NCBI GenBank assembly: GCA_029241985.1
Contig: JAQWUU010000029.1
Location: forward strand, 42,012 to 106,011
Source: Aquiluna sp.
GTDB lineage: Bacteria > Actinomycetota > Actinomycetes > Actinomycetales > Microbacteriaceae
DNA: 64,000 bases
Reading direction: 5' to 3'
Under the pieces are notes generated by a model. It was not told the DNA's origin. It saw only the letters and a list, made by a program, of their open reading frames with translations, and made no database searches. The position numbers were made by a program, and so were the translations under genes. Positions 50,300 to 61,272 of the stretch are shown in pieces (positions within the stretch are counted from its first letter, which is position 1; every line of letters begins with the position of its first letter).

Positions 50300-51876
50300 T
50301 GCAGGTTTCCGTCAAAACAGAACTTCAGGAACAGCTTTTGCCTGTAGTAGAAAAACTGGCTGCGGAGAAAATTGCCAGTCGCATTTTTGCCAAAGACGCA
50401 AGCTTATGGGGCTCGGCGGCTCAGTCTGAAGCGGCGATTCGTCTTGGCTGGGTGGAATCTGCAGCCACTTCAGTTGAACTTATACCTGAGATCCTGAAGC
50501 TGAGAGATTCTCTCGCAGCATCAGGTGTTGACCGAGTAGTTCTCTGTGGAATGGGCGGGTCCTCGCTTGCGCCAGAGGTTATCGCCAAAAATACCGGAAA
50601 AAACATAGTGATTCTTGATTCGACGGCACCGGATCAAGTGCTTTCTGCAATCAGAGAGCTGTCACGAACCGTCGTCGTTGTTTCCTCTAAGTCCGGCTCC
50701 ACTGCAGAGACGGATAGTCAAAAGAGGGCTTTCGAAACAGCTTTTAGGGCTGCAGGAATAGACCCTGCAGACAGAATCGTGATCGTCACAGATCCTGGCT
50801 CTCCGCTGGATGTTGCCTCGAGAACTGCCGGCTACCGAGTATTCAATGCGGATCCGAATGTTGGTGGGCGCTACTCAGCACTGACCGCCTTTGGGTTGGT
50901 GCCTGCGGGTCTTGCAGGCTCCGACATCTCTTCGCTACTGGCAAACGCTAAAAATGCTGAGCCAGACTTGTCGGTGGATTCTGTCGAAAACCCGGCGTTT
51001 TGGTTGGCGGCCGTGTTGTCTGCGACCAGGAGTCAGACTGGAATGAAGGACAAATTTCTCATCGAGACCGATGATCTTCCAGGCTTCGGGGACTGGATCG
51101 AGCAGTTAGTAGCAGAGAGCACTGGAAAGGACCAGCACGGAGTGTTGCCCGTTGTCATTTCAAAGTCTGCGCCCGAGGCCAAGTTAGATCTCGATGACAC
51201 ATTGCAAATTGCATTCAACTCCAATCCGGCAACTCAGCATGATCTGAATTTCAGCGGGAAGTTGGGCGAGCTATTTTTGCTCTGGGAGTATGCCACTGCT
51301 ATCAGTGGATACCTGATGGGAATCAATCCTTTTGATCAACCGGACGTGGAGTCCGCCAAGATCGCTGCGAGATCACTACTTGACTCTCCACAGGTGGGTA
51401 AAGAAGTCGATTTCGTTGATCGTGGGATGTCAGTCTCAGGCAATGGGTTGAAGATTATTGGCTCCACAGTCGAAGCGGCGGTAGAGCAACTCATGGCGCT
51501 GGCGGACGAAAAGAGCTTTTTTGCCGTGCAGGTCTACCTCAGCCGCCCAGAGTATCCACAATTTGAGTCGCTCAGAGATTTGCTTGCTGAAAGAACGGGC
51601 AGACCTGTCACTTTTGGTTGGGGGCCAAGGTTTCTGCACTCAACGGGTCAGTATCACAAGGGTGGCCCAAGACAGGGCATATACTTGCAGATTACTGGGG
51701 AACATGGAGTGGACTTAGATATTGAAGGCAGACCTTTCAGCTTTGGGGATCTAATCACGGCTCAGGCAGCTGGAGATGCTAATGTCCTAAGCGAAAACGG
51801 GTTGCCAGTGATATCTATTCACATGCCTGAACCACTGCAAAACCTTGCCTTTCTTGAAAAAGTGATCGCTTCGTGA
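50299..51876 (+). CDS. pgi: Glucose-6-phosphate isomerase
   Basis: A 525-residue isomerase (glucose 6-phosphate to fructose 6-phosphate). Sugar-binding SIS motifs are VLCGMGGSSLAPEVI and VVSSKSGSTAETDSQ, with the family segment VGGRYSALTAFGLVP and the active-site Glu/His region. It belongs to the actinobacterial subgroup often located in the tal-zwf cluster and is diverged from E. coli Pgi. Overlaps tal by one base and zwf by 4 bp. Confidence 0.9.
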   Translation: MQVSVKTELQEQLLPVVEKLAAEKIASRIFAKDASLWGSAAQSEAAIRLGWVESAATSVELIPEILKLRDSLAASGVDRVVLCGMGGSSLAPEVIAKNTGKNIVILDSTAPDQVLSAIRELSRTVVVVSSKSGSTAETDSQKRAFETAFRAAGIDPADRIVIVTDPGSPLDVASRTAGYRVFNADPNVGGRYSALTAFGLVPAGLAGSDISSLLANAKNAEPDLSVDSVENPAFWLAAVLSATRSQTGMKDKFLIETDDLPGFGDWIEQLVAESTGKDQHGVLPVVISKSAPEAKLDLDDTLQIAFNSNPATQHDLNFSGKLGELFLLWEYATAISGYLMGINPFDQPDVESAKIAARSLLDSPQVGKEVDFVDRGMSVSGNGLKIIGSTVEAAVEQLMALADEKSFFAVQVYLSRPEYPQFESLRDLLAERTGRPVTFGWGPRFLHSTGQYHKGGPRQGIYLQITGEHGVDLDIEGRPFSFGDLITAQAAGDANVLSENGLPVISIHMPEPLQNLAFLEKVIAS

Positions 51877-53393
51877 CCCAGAACCCCCTGAGAGACCCAC
51901 GCGACGGGCGGCTCCACAAAATAGCTGGCCGGAGCGGGTTGATAATGTTCGGTGTCACCGGTGACTTAGCAGGAAAAAAGTTACTGCCTGCGATTTACGA
52001 TTTAGCAAACCGGGGTCTCTTGCCTCCAGCATTCTCACTTGTCGGTTTTGCTAGACGGGACTGGAGCGAGCAGGACTTCAAAGATGTCGTCAAGGACTCC
52101 GTGAAGCAAAATGCTAGGACAGCTTGGTCGGAAGACGTCTGGAATCAGTTAGCTCTTGGAATTAGATTCGTGTCTGGAAGGCACGACGACAAGGACGCGT
52201 TTGCCAGGCTCAAGAAAACAGTGGATGAGTTGGACAAAGAGCGTGGAACATCGGGAAACCATGCGTTTTACCTGTCAATCCCTCCCAGAGATTTCCCTCT
52301 TGTTGTAAAGCAATTGTCTGAATCCGGACTAGCTGAAGCTAAACCCGGACAATTCCGTCGCATTGTTATTGAAAAGCCGTTCGGTTCCAACCTGGCAACC
52401 GCGGTGGAGCTAAACGAAGTAGTTGAACAAGTTTTCCCAGCGGATTCTGTATTTAGGATCGATCATTACCTCGGCAAGGAAACTGTCCAAAACATACTTG
52501 CACTGCGGTTCGCGAATCAACTTTTTGAACCACTTTGGAACAGTAATCACATTGACCATATCCAAATTTCTATGGCTGAGGACATCGGCATCGGTTCTAG
52601 GGCAGGGTTTTATGACGAGATAGGTGCGGCGCGTGACGTGATTCAAAATCACCTCTTGCAACTGCTAGCTCTGACTGCAATGGAGCAGCCACTTAGCTTT
52701 GACGCTGTGGATTTGCGTGCCGAGAAAGAAAAGGTGCTCGCTTCAGTCACTTTGCCGGAGGACCTAGCTCTGCACACATCGCGAGGTCAGTATGAGGGTG
52801 GCTGGCAGGGGGGAGAATCTGTTAAGGGATACCTCGACGAGGATGGCATGAATCCCGAGAGTAGATCTGAAACCTTTGCGGCAATGCGGCTAAATATAAA
52901 TAATCGCAGATGGCAATCGGTCCCTTTTTACCTACGAGCCGGAAAAAGACTTGGGCGGCGCGTGACAGAAATTGCTGTGGTGTTCAAGAGGGCACCGCGC
53001 CAGATATTTGGAGAATCCCAAACTGGCCTGCTGGGGGAAAACGCTCTTGTAATCAGAGTGCAACCTAACGAGGGCGTCACCATAAGATTCGGCTCAAAAG
53101 TTCCGGGTCCAAGCATGCAAGTCCGAGACGTCACGATGGATTTTGGATACGGACACGCATTCACTGAGGACTCCCCCGAAGCGTACGAACGCCTAATCTT
53201 AGATGTTCTGTTGGGTGAGCCTCCATTGTTTCCAAGGCAAAAAGAAGTCGAACTATCTTGGAAGATACTTGATCCAATTGTTGACTTTTGGGCCAATAAC
53301 GGTGCGCCTGAAAGCTATCCTCCAGGATCCTGGGGTCCCGAGTCGGCTCACAAAATGATGGCTGAAGACGGCAGAACCTGGAGGCGACCTTGA
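51873..53393 (+). CDS. zwf: Glucose-6-phosphate 1-dehydrogenase
   Basis: A 506-residue enzyme that opens the oxidative pentose phosphate pathway and makes NADPH. The Rossmann motif is MFGVTGDLAGKKLLPAIY, the substrate lysine motif EKPFGSNLATA, and the active-site motif RIDHYLGKETVQN, with the catalytic His. The start is GTG overlapping the pgi stop (GTGA). It is followed by opcA, which codes for an activity factor required by actinobacterial Zwf. Confidence 0.96.
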   Translation: MTQNPLRDPRDGRLHKIAGRSGLIMFGVTGDLAGKKLLPAIYDLANRGLLPPAFSLVGFARRDWSEQDFKDVVKDSVKQNARTAWSEDVWNQLALGIRFVSGRHDDKDAFARLKKTVDELDKERGTSGNHAFYLSIPPRDFPLVVKQLSESGLAEAKPGQFRRIVIEKPFGSNLATAVELNEVVEQVFPADSVFRIDHYLGKETVQNILALRFANQLFEPLWNSNHIDHIQISMAEDIGIGSRAGFYDEIGAARDVIQNHLLQLLALTAMEQPLSFDAVDLRAEKEKVLASVTLPEDLALHTSRGQYEGGWQGGESVKGYLDEDGMNPESRSETFAAMRLNINNRRWQSVPFYLRAGKRLGRRVTEIAVVFKRAPRQIFGESQTGLLGENALVIRVQPNEGVTIRFGSKVPGPSMQVRDVTMDFGYGHAFTEDSPEAYERLILDVLLGEPPLFPRQKEVELSWKILDPIVDFWANNGAPESYPPGSWGPESAHKMMAEDGRTWRRP

Positions 53394-54310
53394 TAGTAAA
53401 CATGGAGCGAACCACCTCCTCAAAAATTGGTAAAAAACTGCAGGACCTGAGAGAAGACGGTGGAGTGGTCGCTCTTGGGCGAGTGCTCACCTTGATCATA
53501 GAAACCAACACAGATGAATTGGAATCAGCGGTTGCAGCTGCAAATGGGGCATCCAGGTTGCACCCAAGCCGAATCATTGTTTTGGTCAGTGACCTAAAGG
53601 AACAAAAAGATAAATCACGATTAGATGCAGAAATCCGCATAGGAGGCGACGCCGGTGCGTCAGAGGTGATCATCATTCGCGCCTTCGGCGAAGCTCACGG
53701 CAATACTGAGTCGATTGTCACTGGATTGCTACTTCCTGATGCTCCCGTCGTTACCTGGTGGCCATCGGAATGCCAGGCGAATCCAGTGGCAAACCCAATT
53801 GGAAAGATTGCCTCTCGAAGAATTACGGACTCAGGTAATCAAGCAGTTCCAAGGCAGTTTTTAGCCGAGTTGGCAAAGAACTACGAGCCCGGTGACGGAG
53901 ACCTCGCTTGGACAAGACTCACACTGTGGAGGTCCCAACTTGCTGCGGCAATGGATGGATATCGTGATCGCGATGCCACCAGCGCAGAAGTCATCGGTGC
54001 TACCGAGTCACCGAGCACAATATTGCTGGTTTCCTGGTTGGCCATGACCTTGGGCGTGGAAGTCAAGGTGGTGCCTGATTTCCAGGGAGAAAGCGTTCAA
54101 GGAATCACAGGTGTGAGGATTCTCTTCGACACTGAAACTCTTTCAGTAATTCGATCGGGTGGTTCAGCGACTATCGTCCAATCGGGGCTTCCAGATAGTT
54201 CGATACTGCTGGCTAAACGCTCCGATCAGGATTGCCTAATTGAGGACATGAGATTCTTGGGAGAGGACATTATTTACGGTGAAGTCTTGGCCTTCGGGAA
54301 AAATTCATGA
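53390..54310 (+). CDS. opcA: Glucose-6-phosphate dehydrogenase assembly protein OpcA
   Basis: A 306-residue actinobacterial and cyanobacterial protein needed for assembly or allosteric activation of G6PDH. The N-terminal motif TTSSKIGKKLQDLREDGGVVA, the central LLLPDAPVVTWWPSECQANP and LAWTRLTLWRSQLAAAMD blocks are diagnostic. The start is TTG at 53390, overlapping the zwf stop by 4 bp; a slightly later ATG (53402) is possible. Confidence 0.94.
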   Translation: MIVNMERTTSSKIGKKLQDLREDGGVVALGRVLTLIIETNTDELESAVAAANGASRLHPSRIIVLVSDLKEQKDKSRLDAEIRIGGDAGASEVIIIRAFGEAHGNTESIVTGLLLPDAPVVTWWPSECQANPVANPIGKIASRRITDSGNQAVPRQFLAELAKNYEPGDGDLAWTRLTLWRSQLAAAMDGYRDRDATSAEVIGATESPSTILLVSWLAMTLGVEVKVVPDFQGESVQGITGVRILFDTETLSVIRSGGSATIVQSGLPDSSILLAKRSDQDCLIEDMRFLGEDIIYGEVLAFGKNS

Positions 54311-55008
54311 CATCGCCCATGATTAAAGTCCATGCGGATTCAAATTCACTTCTAACCACCGCGGTTACAGACTTTCTGGAGTTAGTCGAGTCCGATTCGA
54401 AAAATCCAAACCAAATCTCTGTTGTGCTAACGGGAGGAAGTTTGGGAATTGGCTTTTTGGCCGAGCTTTCGGAACGTGAAGTTGACCTGTCGAACGTTAG
54501 CTTCATCTTCGGTGATGAGCGCTTCGTTGATTTAGATCATGCCGACAGAAATGAGCATCAGGGCATCGCAGCTTTTCCGGATCTGCTGAAATTTGACCTG
54601 CATCGGCATCCGAGCCCGACAGAGTCTCTTGAACAGGGCAAGAAGAGCCTCAATGGGGCCCTGGAGGCTAGCTACGGCCCTGTTCAGGCTAGCGGCGACG
54701 TATTTGACTTGGTGTTGTTAGGAGTGGGTCCCGACGGCCATGTGGCATCACTCTTCCCGGGTCATACTCAACAGGGAGATTGGGTCATTGCCGAGGACGC
54801 ATCGCCTAAGCCCCCCGCTCAAAGACTTAGCCTGAGCTACGCAGCCCTTAACAGATCCAAGCGGGTCTGGTTTTTGGCAGCCGGCAACGCCAAAGCAAAG
54901 GTAGTTGGACAGGCGCTCAGTGGAGAAGGTGATCTTCCGCTATCAAAGGTGCATGGATCCGTGGAAACTATTTGGTACCTAGATAAGGACCTTAGCGACG
55001 CGCTTTAG
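54307..55008 (+). CDS. pgl: 6-phosphogluconolactonase
   Basis: A 233-residue lactonase of the DevB/SOL type that hydrolyses 6-phosphogluconolactone. Family motifs are VVLTGGSLGIGFL, the FIFGDERFVDLDHADRNEHQ block and LLGVGPDGHVASLFPGH with the catalytic His. It overlaps opcA by 4 bp and ends in a 17-bp convergent overlap with the second rbpA. No gnd gene is nearby. Confidence 0.94.
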   Translation: MTSPMIKVHADSNSLLTTAVTDFLELVESDSKNPNQISVVLTGGSLGIGFLAELSEREVDLSNVSFIFGDERFVDLDHADRNEHQGIAAFPDLLKFDLHRHPSPTESLEQGKKSLNGALEASYGPVQASGDVFDLVLLGVGPDGHVASLFPGHTQQGDWVIAEDASPKPPAQRLSLSYAALNRSKRVWFLAAGNAKAKVVGQALSGEGDLPLSKVHGSVETIWYLDKDLSDAL

Positions 55009-55369
55009 CGGCTTCCGCAGCCCTTTGACGCTTATTCCTGATTGAATCAAGTGCTTCAGCCAAAATCTGCTCTGCCTCGTCATCAGTGCGTCGTTCTTTG
55101 ACGTAGGCGAGGTGTGTCTTATAGGGCTCAATCTTCGCAACAACCGGAGGATTTTCCTTATCAGTGCCGGATGGAAGACCACAGTGTGGGCAGTCAATCT
55201 CGGTTGGAATGTCCTCTTCGTTAACGCTCGCGGCAAAAAGCGGGTGAGTCACGTGCCCGTTAGAGCAATAAAAACTTAGTGCGATTTTCTCGACCTGGTG
55301 GCCACGGTCTTGCTCGCCCATTGGGCCAGCGCCAACGCGCGCTCCTCTAATAGATGGTGAACCCGACAT
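54992..55369 (-). CDS. Second RbpA-family RNA polymerase-binding protein
   Basis: A 125-residue paralogue of the RbpA at 14728. It shares the N-terminal RGxRxG motif (SIRGARVGAGPMGE), the two-Cys zinc-type pairs (YCSNGH and DCPHCG) and the C-terminal sigma-binding helix pattern (THLAYVKERRTDDEAEQIL). The central loop has a distinct DKENPP sequence and the tail is Ala/Lys/Arg-rich. Homologues sit between secG and pgl in many actinobacteria and are annotated RbpA, but the exact division of labour is not known. Confidence 0.85.
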   Translation of the reverse strand: MSGSPSIRGARVGAGPMGEQDRGHQVEKIALSFYCSNGHVTHPLFAASVNEEDIPTEIDCPHCGLPSGTDKENPPVVAKIEPYKTHLAYVKERRTDDEAEQILAEALDSIRNKRQRAAEAAKARR

Positions 55370-55617
55370 TATGCCCAGCCAAATCTAGTGAAAAGACCCA
55401 AGACAACGATTACTGTAACCCAGACAAGCCCTAGAACAATTGTGATTCTATTCAGGTTTCGTTCAGCGACACCGGAAGAATTCATCGAACTAGTGACACC
55501 GCCACCGAACATTTCAGCGACACCGCCACCCCTGCCCTTGTGGAGCAAAATCATGAGTATTAGCAACACACTGGTTATTGCAAGCAATACCAAAAGTGCA
55601 GTTTGTAGGGCGGCCAT
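55369..55617 (-). CDS. secG: Preprotein translocase subunit SecG
   Basis: An 82-residue Sec translocon subunit with two membrane helices (about 6-25 and 57-78). The linker LLHKGRGGGVAEMFGGG is the classic SecG motif. It lies between tpiA and the second rbpA, as in other actinobacteria; the stop and the rbpA2 start share one base. Confidence 0.95.
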   Translation of the reverse strand: MAALQTALLVLLAITSVLLILMILLHKGRGGGVAEMFGGGVTSSMNSSGVAERNLNRITIVLGLVWVTVIVVLGLFTRFGWA

Positions 55618-55651
55618 CAGTTTCCTCTTTTTCTTTGCAAGCGCTCGTAAA

Positions 55652-56434
55652 TTATAGGACTATGTGCTTTTTGAAGCGCGATATTCCAGCAAACTCTTCC
55701 GCGTCCAAAGACGCTCCGCCTACTAGCACACCATCAACTTGGTCTGATTGCAAGAAACCAGCCACATTATTTGCCTTTACTGAACCCCCGTATAGGATCC
55801 GCGACTCCCCTGAGCTAGCTCCAAAGTTCTCAACCAGCGCTGTCCGAATTGCCGTTGCAACCTGAGCAGCCTCTTCGGCTGTAGCAACTTTGCCTGTCCC
55901 AATTGCCCAAACTGGCTCGTAAGCGATGACAAATTCTCCCAAAGACTCGTGACCACTTAGCGCTGCGACGGTTTGTGAGATAGGCACCGCCGACTGCCCT
56001 TGTGTTTCAAGTTCCTCAAGTGTCTCACCGACACAGATTATTGGAACAAGACCGTGCTTCCAGGCAGCCGCAACCTTGCTGCGAACAACCTCATCACCCT
56101 CGGCGTGATACTGCCTTCGCTCCGAGTGACCGACAAGTACATATTTGACATCCAATTTGGCTAAGAAGGCACCGGAAACTTCGCCAGTGTAGGCGCCTGA
56201 TTCATGGGCCGAGATGTCCTGAGCGCCGAGCGCAAGACTGAATTTCTCTGCCTCAATCAGAGTCTGAGCACTTCGAAGATCAGTAAAAGGTGGAAAAACC
56301 GCAACCTCAACTTCTTCAAAGTCGTGCTTTGCATCATCCAGAGTCCACGACAATTTTTGTATCAGCGCGATGGCCTGAAGGTGATCTAAGTTCATCTTCC
56401 AGTTACCCGCTATCAGCGGTATGCGGTTAGTCAT
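55652..56434 (-). CDS. tpiA: Triose-phosphate isomerase
   Basis: A 260-residue TIM-barrel enzyme interconverting DHAP and glyceraldehyde 3-phosphate. Catalytic residues are Lys13 (GNWKMN), His103 (VGHSERRQYH) and Glu173 (AYEPVWAIGTGKVA). Overlaps pgk by 8 bp; part of gap-pgk-tpiA-secG. Confidence 0.97.
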   Translation of the reverse strand: MTNRIPLIAGNWKMNLDHLQAIALIQKLSWTLDDAKHDFEEVEVAVFPPFTDLRSAQTLIEAEKFSLALGAQDISAHESGAYTGEVSGAFLAKLDVKYVLVGHSERRQYHAEGDEVVRSKVAAAWKHGLVPIICVGETLEELETQGQSAVPISQTVAALSGHESLGEFVIAYEPVWAIGTGKVATAEEAAQVATAIRTALVENFGASSGESRILYGGSVKANNVAGFLQSDQVDGVLVGGASLDAEEFAGISRFKKHIVL

Positions 56435-57634
56435 TCAGGACCTCCAGTCCAGGTAGAGTCTTTCCTTCAAGATATTCAAGACTTGCGCCACCACCGGTGG
56501 AAATGTGACCAAAGGCCTCATCAGCAAAGCCAAGGGCTCTGACTGCAGATGCCGAATCCCCGCCACCAACGACTGAGAGCCCTTCAACTTGCGTCAATGC
56601 CTGAGCAACTGCGCGGGTACCATTGGCAAAATTAGCGAATTCAAAAACGCCCATCGGGCCGTTCCAAAATACTGTCTTCGACTCTTGAATTTTGGATGCA
56701 AACACGGCACCGCTGTCCGGTCCAATGTCAAGCCCCATGACCTCTGGGCCAAGATTCGAAGAGGTGATTTGACCTACCGGGACTGTTTCGAATTCTGAAT
56801 CGGCAGCAAAGCTCTTTGCTACGACAATGTCGCTAGGAAGTATTATTTCAACGCCCAGTTGTTCAGCTTGTGCAAGAAACCCCCTAACGGTCTCTACCTG
56901 ATCTGTCTCCAAAAGGCTATTTCCAACTTCGTAGCCGAGTGCCTTTAGGACGGTGAACACCATCCCGCCACCTATTGCTAGGCGATCGACTTTTGGCAGC
57001 AGGTGCCCTATGACGGCTAGTTTGTCAGACACTTTTGACCCTCCGAGGACCACCGTGTAGGGGCGCTCGGGAGCAATCGTGAGGCGGTTCAGCACCTCGA
57101 GCTCAGCCTCAATCAGCGTTCCCGCATATGAAGGAAGTAGGTCTGCCAATTCAAAGACGCTGGCCTGTTTGCGATGCACAACTCCGAAGCCATCAGACAC
57201 TACTAAGTCAGCGAGTGAGGCCAGTTGCTGAGCGAACTCAATCCGTTCTGACTCGTCATTTGATGTCTCTGAGGGGTTGAATCGCAAGTTTTCAAGCAGG
57301 GCTATGCCGCCGTCTTCAAGGAGCTTGGATGCGGCTTTTGCTTGGACACCTATGGTGTCGGTTGCAAAAATCACTGGTTGCCCAACTAGTTCCTCAAGGC
57401 GTTCTGCTACTGGGGCTAGAGAGAATTGCGTGTCAGATTCAGACTCAGGTCTTCCCAAATGGGAAATTATGAGAACTCTGGCACCGGCATCAACGAGAAG
57501 TTTGATTGTCGCAATAGAAGCGCGAATGCGACCGTCGTCTGTGATTCGTTTGCCATCTAGCGGAACATTTAGGTCGCAGCGCAGTAACACACGCTTTGAC
57601 CTTAGGTCACCCGCATGGGAAAGTGTTCTGAGCA

Positions 57635-57635
<1 letters not shown>
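56427..57635 (-). CDS. pgk: Phosphoglycerate kinase
   Basis: A 402-residue glycolytic kinase. N-domain substrate motifs: LLRCDLNVPLDGKRITDDGR and SHLGRPESE; C-domain nucleotide motifs: VLGGSKVSDKLAVI, FWNGPMGVFEF and VGGGDSASAVRALG. The gap stop and the pgk start share one base at 57635. Confidence 0.97.
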
Positions 57636-58654
<1,019 letters not shown>

Positions 58655-58663
58655 TTAGTGAAT

Positions 58664-58693
58664 AAAATATGCCCGAACGCCTTTGGGCGGACG
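58664..58693 (-). terminator. Probable terminator after sodA
   Basis: On the minus strand CGAACG...GCC-CAAA-GGC-G-TTCG forms an imperfect hairpin (with a bulge) just after the sodA stop, followed by a T-rich run (ATATTTTATT). The T-rich run may also include the gap -10 (TATTTT). Confidence 0.5.
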
Positions 58694-58697
58694 TTCG

Positions 58698-59315
58698 TTA
58701 GCCTAGCAGCAGTGACGCGCTGTTCGCTTTGACTGAATCGAATCGTTTTGAAACGTCTTGCCAATTCACTATGTTCCAGAACGCCTTCACGTAGTCGGCT
58801 TTGACATTCACGTAGTCCAAGTAGAAGGCGTGTTCCCACATGTCGAGCATCAGAAGTGGGATCATGCCCATGGCCAGGTTTCCCTGCTGATCGTACAGCT
58901 GGCCGATAACTAATCGATTTCCCATGCTGTCCCAAGCCAGGTAAGCCCATCCTGAGCCTTGAATGCTCATCGCAGCGGCATTGAAGTGCTTCTGAAAAGC
59001 ATCATACGAGCCGAAGTGCTCACTAATGGCAGCCAAGAGTTCACCTTCAGCCGATCCGCCGTCTGGGGACAGGTTCTTCCAAAAAATACTGTGATTTACG
59101 TGGCCACCAAGGTGAAACGCAAGGTCTTTTTGAAGTCTTGGGATGTTCACGAAGTTTTCAGTCGCTCTTGCCTCCGCCATAGCTTCAAGAGCCGCGTTGG
59201 CACCGGTTACGTAGGCCTGGTGGTGCTTTGAGTGGTGCAGCTCCATTATTCTCGCCGAAATGTGCGGTTCTAACGCTGAGTAGTCGTAACTGAGCTCTGG
59301 GAGTGAATAGGTCAT
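58698..59315 (-). CDS. sodA: Superoxide dismutase (Fe/Mn)
   Basis: A 205-residue cytosolic Fe/Mn superoxide dismutase. The metal ligands are His27 (ELHHSKHHQAY), the His in GGHVNHSIFW, and Asp and His in DMWEHAFYLDY. Residues near the active site (AWDSMGNRLVIGQLYDQQG) are more like Mn-type, but metal choice cannot be fixed from sequence. The start is ATG 59315, with AAGGA 5 nt upstream; a further in-frame ATG at 59342 would add nine unusual residues. Confidence 0.95.
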   Translation of the reverse strand: MTYSLPELSYDYSALEPHISARIMELHHSKHHQAYVTGANAALEAMAEARATENFVNIPRLQKDLAFHLGGHVNHSIFWKNLSPDGGSAEGELLAAISEHFGSYDAFQKHFNAAAMSIQGSGWAYLAWDSMGNRLVIGQLYDQQGNLAMGMIPLLMLDMWEHAFYLDYVNVKADYVKAFWNIVNWQDVSKRFDSVKANSASLLLG

Positions 59316-59365
59316 GAAGTCCTTCTTTCTATCTATTGTCATCTACTGTCTGTGAAGCTTTATTC

Positions 59366-60340
59366 CTACTGGTAGTCGTTGATTGCTGATTCAGTGTCTG
59401 GAATACCTAGTTCAGCCGCTCGCTTATCGGCCGTAGCCAGGAGGCGCCTTATTCGGCCTGCCACTGCATCCTTCGTCATGGGAGGCACGGAAAGTCGACC
59501 AAGCTCATCCAGCGACGCGTCCTTGTGTTGAAGGCGCAGTTCCCCGGCATACTTCAAGTGCTCAGGCGCTCTTTCGCCAAGAATCTCTAATGCCCGTTGA
59601 ACTCTCGCTCCAGCTGCGACTGCTGCCTGCGCGCTTCGACGAAGGTTCGCGTCGTCAAAGTTAGCCAATCTGCTCGCCGCGCCTTTGACCTCTCTCCGGC
59701 TGCGGAGCTCTTCCCATTTGGCTACTTGCTCTACGCAACCAATTTGGCGCAATAGCTCGGAAATTCCATCGCCGTCTCTAACAACAACTCGATATACATT
59801 TCGCACCTCACGGGCCTTGGCGCTGACTCCAAGCCTTCTAGCAACACCGACAAGCGCCATTGCGGACTCGTTTCCTGGAGCAATGACCTCAAGAGAGGTC
59901 GAGCGGCCCGGATCGGTCAGTGTTCCCTGCGCCATGAAGGCCCCCCGCCACACTGCTCTGGCCTCATCTAGCGTCGAGCTAATGAGAGTGGCCGGCAAAC
60001 CTCGAACGGGCCGACCGCGGTTATCAATTAGCCCGGTTTGCCTGGCCAGCAGCTCTCCATCCTTAAGGACCCGGATTTGGTAGCCACTATTTTTTCTAAG
60101 GCCACCTGCCTGAACGACCGTAGCTTCCGATTGAATCCCGTACAGCTCTACGATTGCCCGTGCAAGCCTTCTGGCAAGGGTTGCTGAGTCAAGCTCGACT
60201 TCAATTGCAATTCGCCCTGAAATCAAGTGCAGGCCACCGCAGAATCTTAAAACCGTCGCCAATTCTGCTGCCCGTTCCAGGCCTGTCTTTACCGGCACTC
60301 TTGCGAGCTCTTCCTTAATGTCTTGAGTAAGCCCCATCAT
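59366..60340 (-). CDS. whiA: Sporulation/division regulator WhiA
   Basis: A 324-residue Gram-positive DNA-binding protein with a bipartite homing-endonuclease-like N-terminal domain and a C-terminal helix-turn-helix ([31 protein letters not shown]). In Streptomyces it controls sporulation septation; in non-sporulating actinobacteria the targets are mostly unknown. Position after rapZ is the conserved uvrC-rapZ-whiA order. The start overlaps the rapZ stop by one base (or ATG three bases later). Confidence 0.95.
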   Translation of the reverse strand: MMGLTQDIKEELARVPVKTGLERAAELATVLRFCGGLHLISGRIAIEVELDSATLARRLARAIVELYGIQSEATVVQAGGLRKNSGYQIRVLKDGELLARQTGLIDNRGRPVRGLPATLISSTLDEARAVWRGAFMAQGTLTDPGRSTSLEVIAPGNESAMALVGVARRLGVSAKAREVRNVYRVVVRDGDGISELLRQIGCVEQVAKWEELRSRREVKGAASRLANFDDANLRRSAQAAVAAGARVQRALEILGERAPEHLKYAGELRLQHKDASLDELGRLSVPPMTKDAVAGRIRRLLATADKRAAELGIPDTESAINDYQ

Positions 60341-61224
60341 TACTCTCTACCTAGGTCCCGGTGTGAAACAGCGACCTGGATTTCTGAATCTTCAATTAGT
60401 AGCTCCGCCATCCTGTTTGTGAGCGCTACCGAACGATGCTTACCGCCGGTGCAACCGATTGCTATGGTTGCAAATCTCTTGTTCTCTCTTCTATACCCTT
60501 TTAGAACTGTTCTGATTGTCGTCACATAAGACTCCAGGAAGTCATCCACCCCGGGTTGTGACAGCACGTAATCGGACACTGGTTTGTCAGCTCCAGTCTT
60601 TTTACGCAGAGCCTCTTTCCAATGCGGGTTCGCAATAAAGCGAGCATCAGCCACCATGTCTGAATCGGCAGGCAACCCGTACTTGAAGCCAAAGCTCATC
60701 AGATTTAGTTTGAAGACCTTAGATTGGCCAACGAATGCCTCGGCGACTCTGTTAGTTAGTTGATGCACGTTGGAATCCGAGGTATCAAAAACTATGTCTG
60801 CTGCCTCACGAAGGCTAAGTAGTTGCTGTCGTTCGGCCTCGATGCCATCTAGCACTCTGCCGTCACCCTGGAGAGGGTGTGGTCTTCTGACGGACTCGAA
60901 CCTTTTCACAAGTGCCTGATTGTTGGCCTCCAGGAACAGAATTCTGACATCTATCTCACTGGCTCTGAGCTGCTGGATGTGGCTCTGCAGGTCAGCAAAA
61001 AATTCTCCTCCGCGCACGTCGATCACGACAGCGACCCTGCTAAGCGACTGCTTGCTCATGGTGAACAGATCATTAATGGGGAGCAATAACTGCGGAGGAA
61101 GGTTGTCTATAACGTACCAACCCTGATCTTCGAGGGCGTTTCCGACGGTTGAACGGCCAGCACCCGACATGCCAGTGACCACCAGTAACTCTGGTCTATT
61201 CTCTGGTTCCATCAGCACTACCAT
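60340..61224 (-). CDS. rapZ: RNase adapter protein RapZ
   Basis: A 294-residue P-loop nucleotide-binding protein (formerly YvcJ/YhbJ). Walker A is GMSGAGRST; the C-terminal domain has [19 protein letters not shown] and [18 protein letters not shown]. In E. coli it targets a small RNA to RNase E; in Gram-positives the role is less clear. I chose ATG 61224 because GGGGGAT lies 5 nt upstream; in-frame ATGs at 61236 and 61212 are alternatives. Confidence 0.93.
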   Translation of the reverse strand: MVVLMEPENRPELLVVTGMSGAGRSTVGNALEDQGWYVIDNLPPQLLLPINDLFTMSKQSLSRVAVVIDVRGGEFFADLQSHIQQLRASEIDVRILFLEANNQALVKRFESVRRPHPLQGDGRVLDGIEAERQQLLSLREAADIVFDTSDSNVHQLTNRVAEAFVGQSKVFKLNLMSFGFKYGLPADSDMVADARFIANPHWKEALRKKTGADKPVSDYVLSQPGVDDFLESYVTTIRTVLKGYRRENKRFATIAIGCTGGKHRSVALTNRMAELLIEDSEIQVAVSHRDLGRE

Positions 61225-61272
61225 CCAATCCCCCATTAGGTTACTGCTTCGGCGTGTCGCGCGTGTTTGATT

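Noticed and set aside
53161..53676. 171-codon minus-strand frame across zwf and opcA
   Set aside because: Antisense to two well-supported genes; no start signals or domain.
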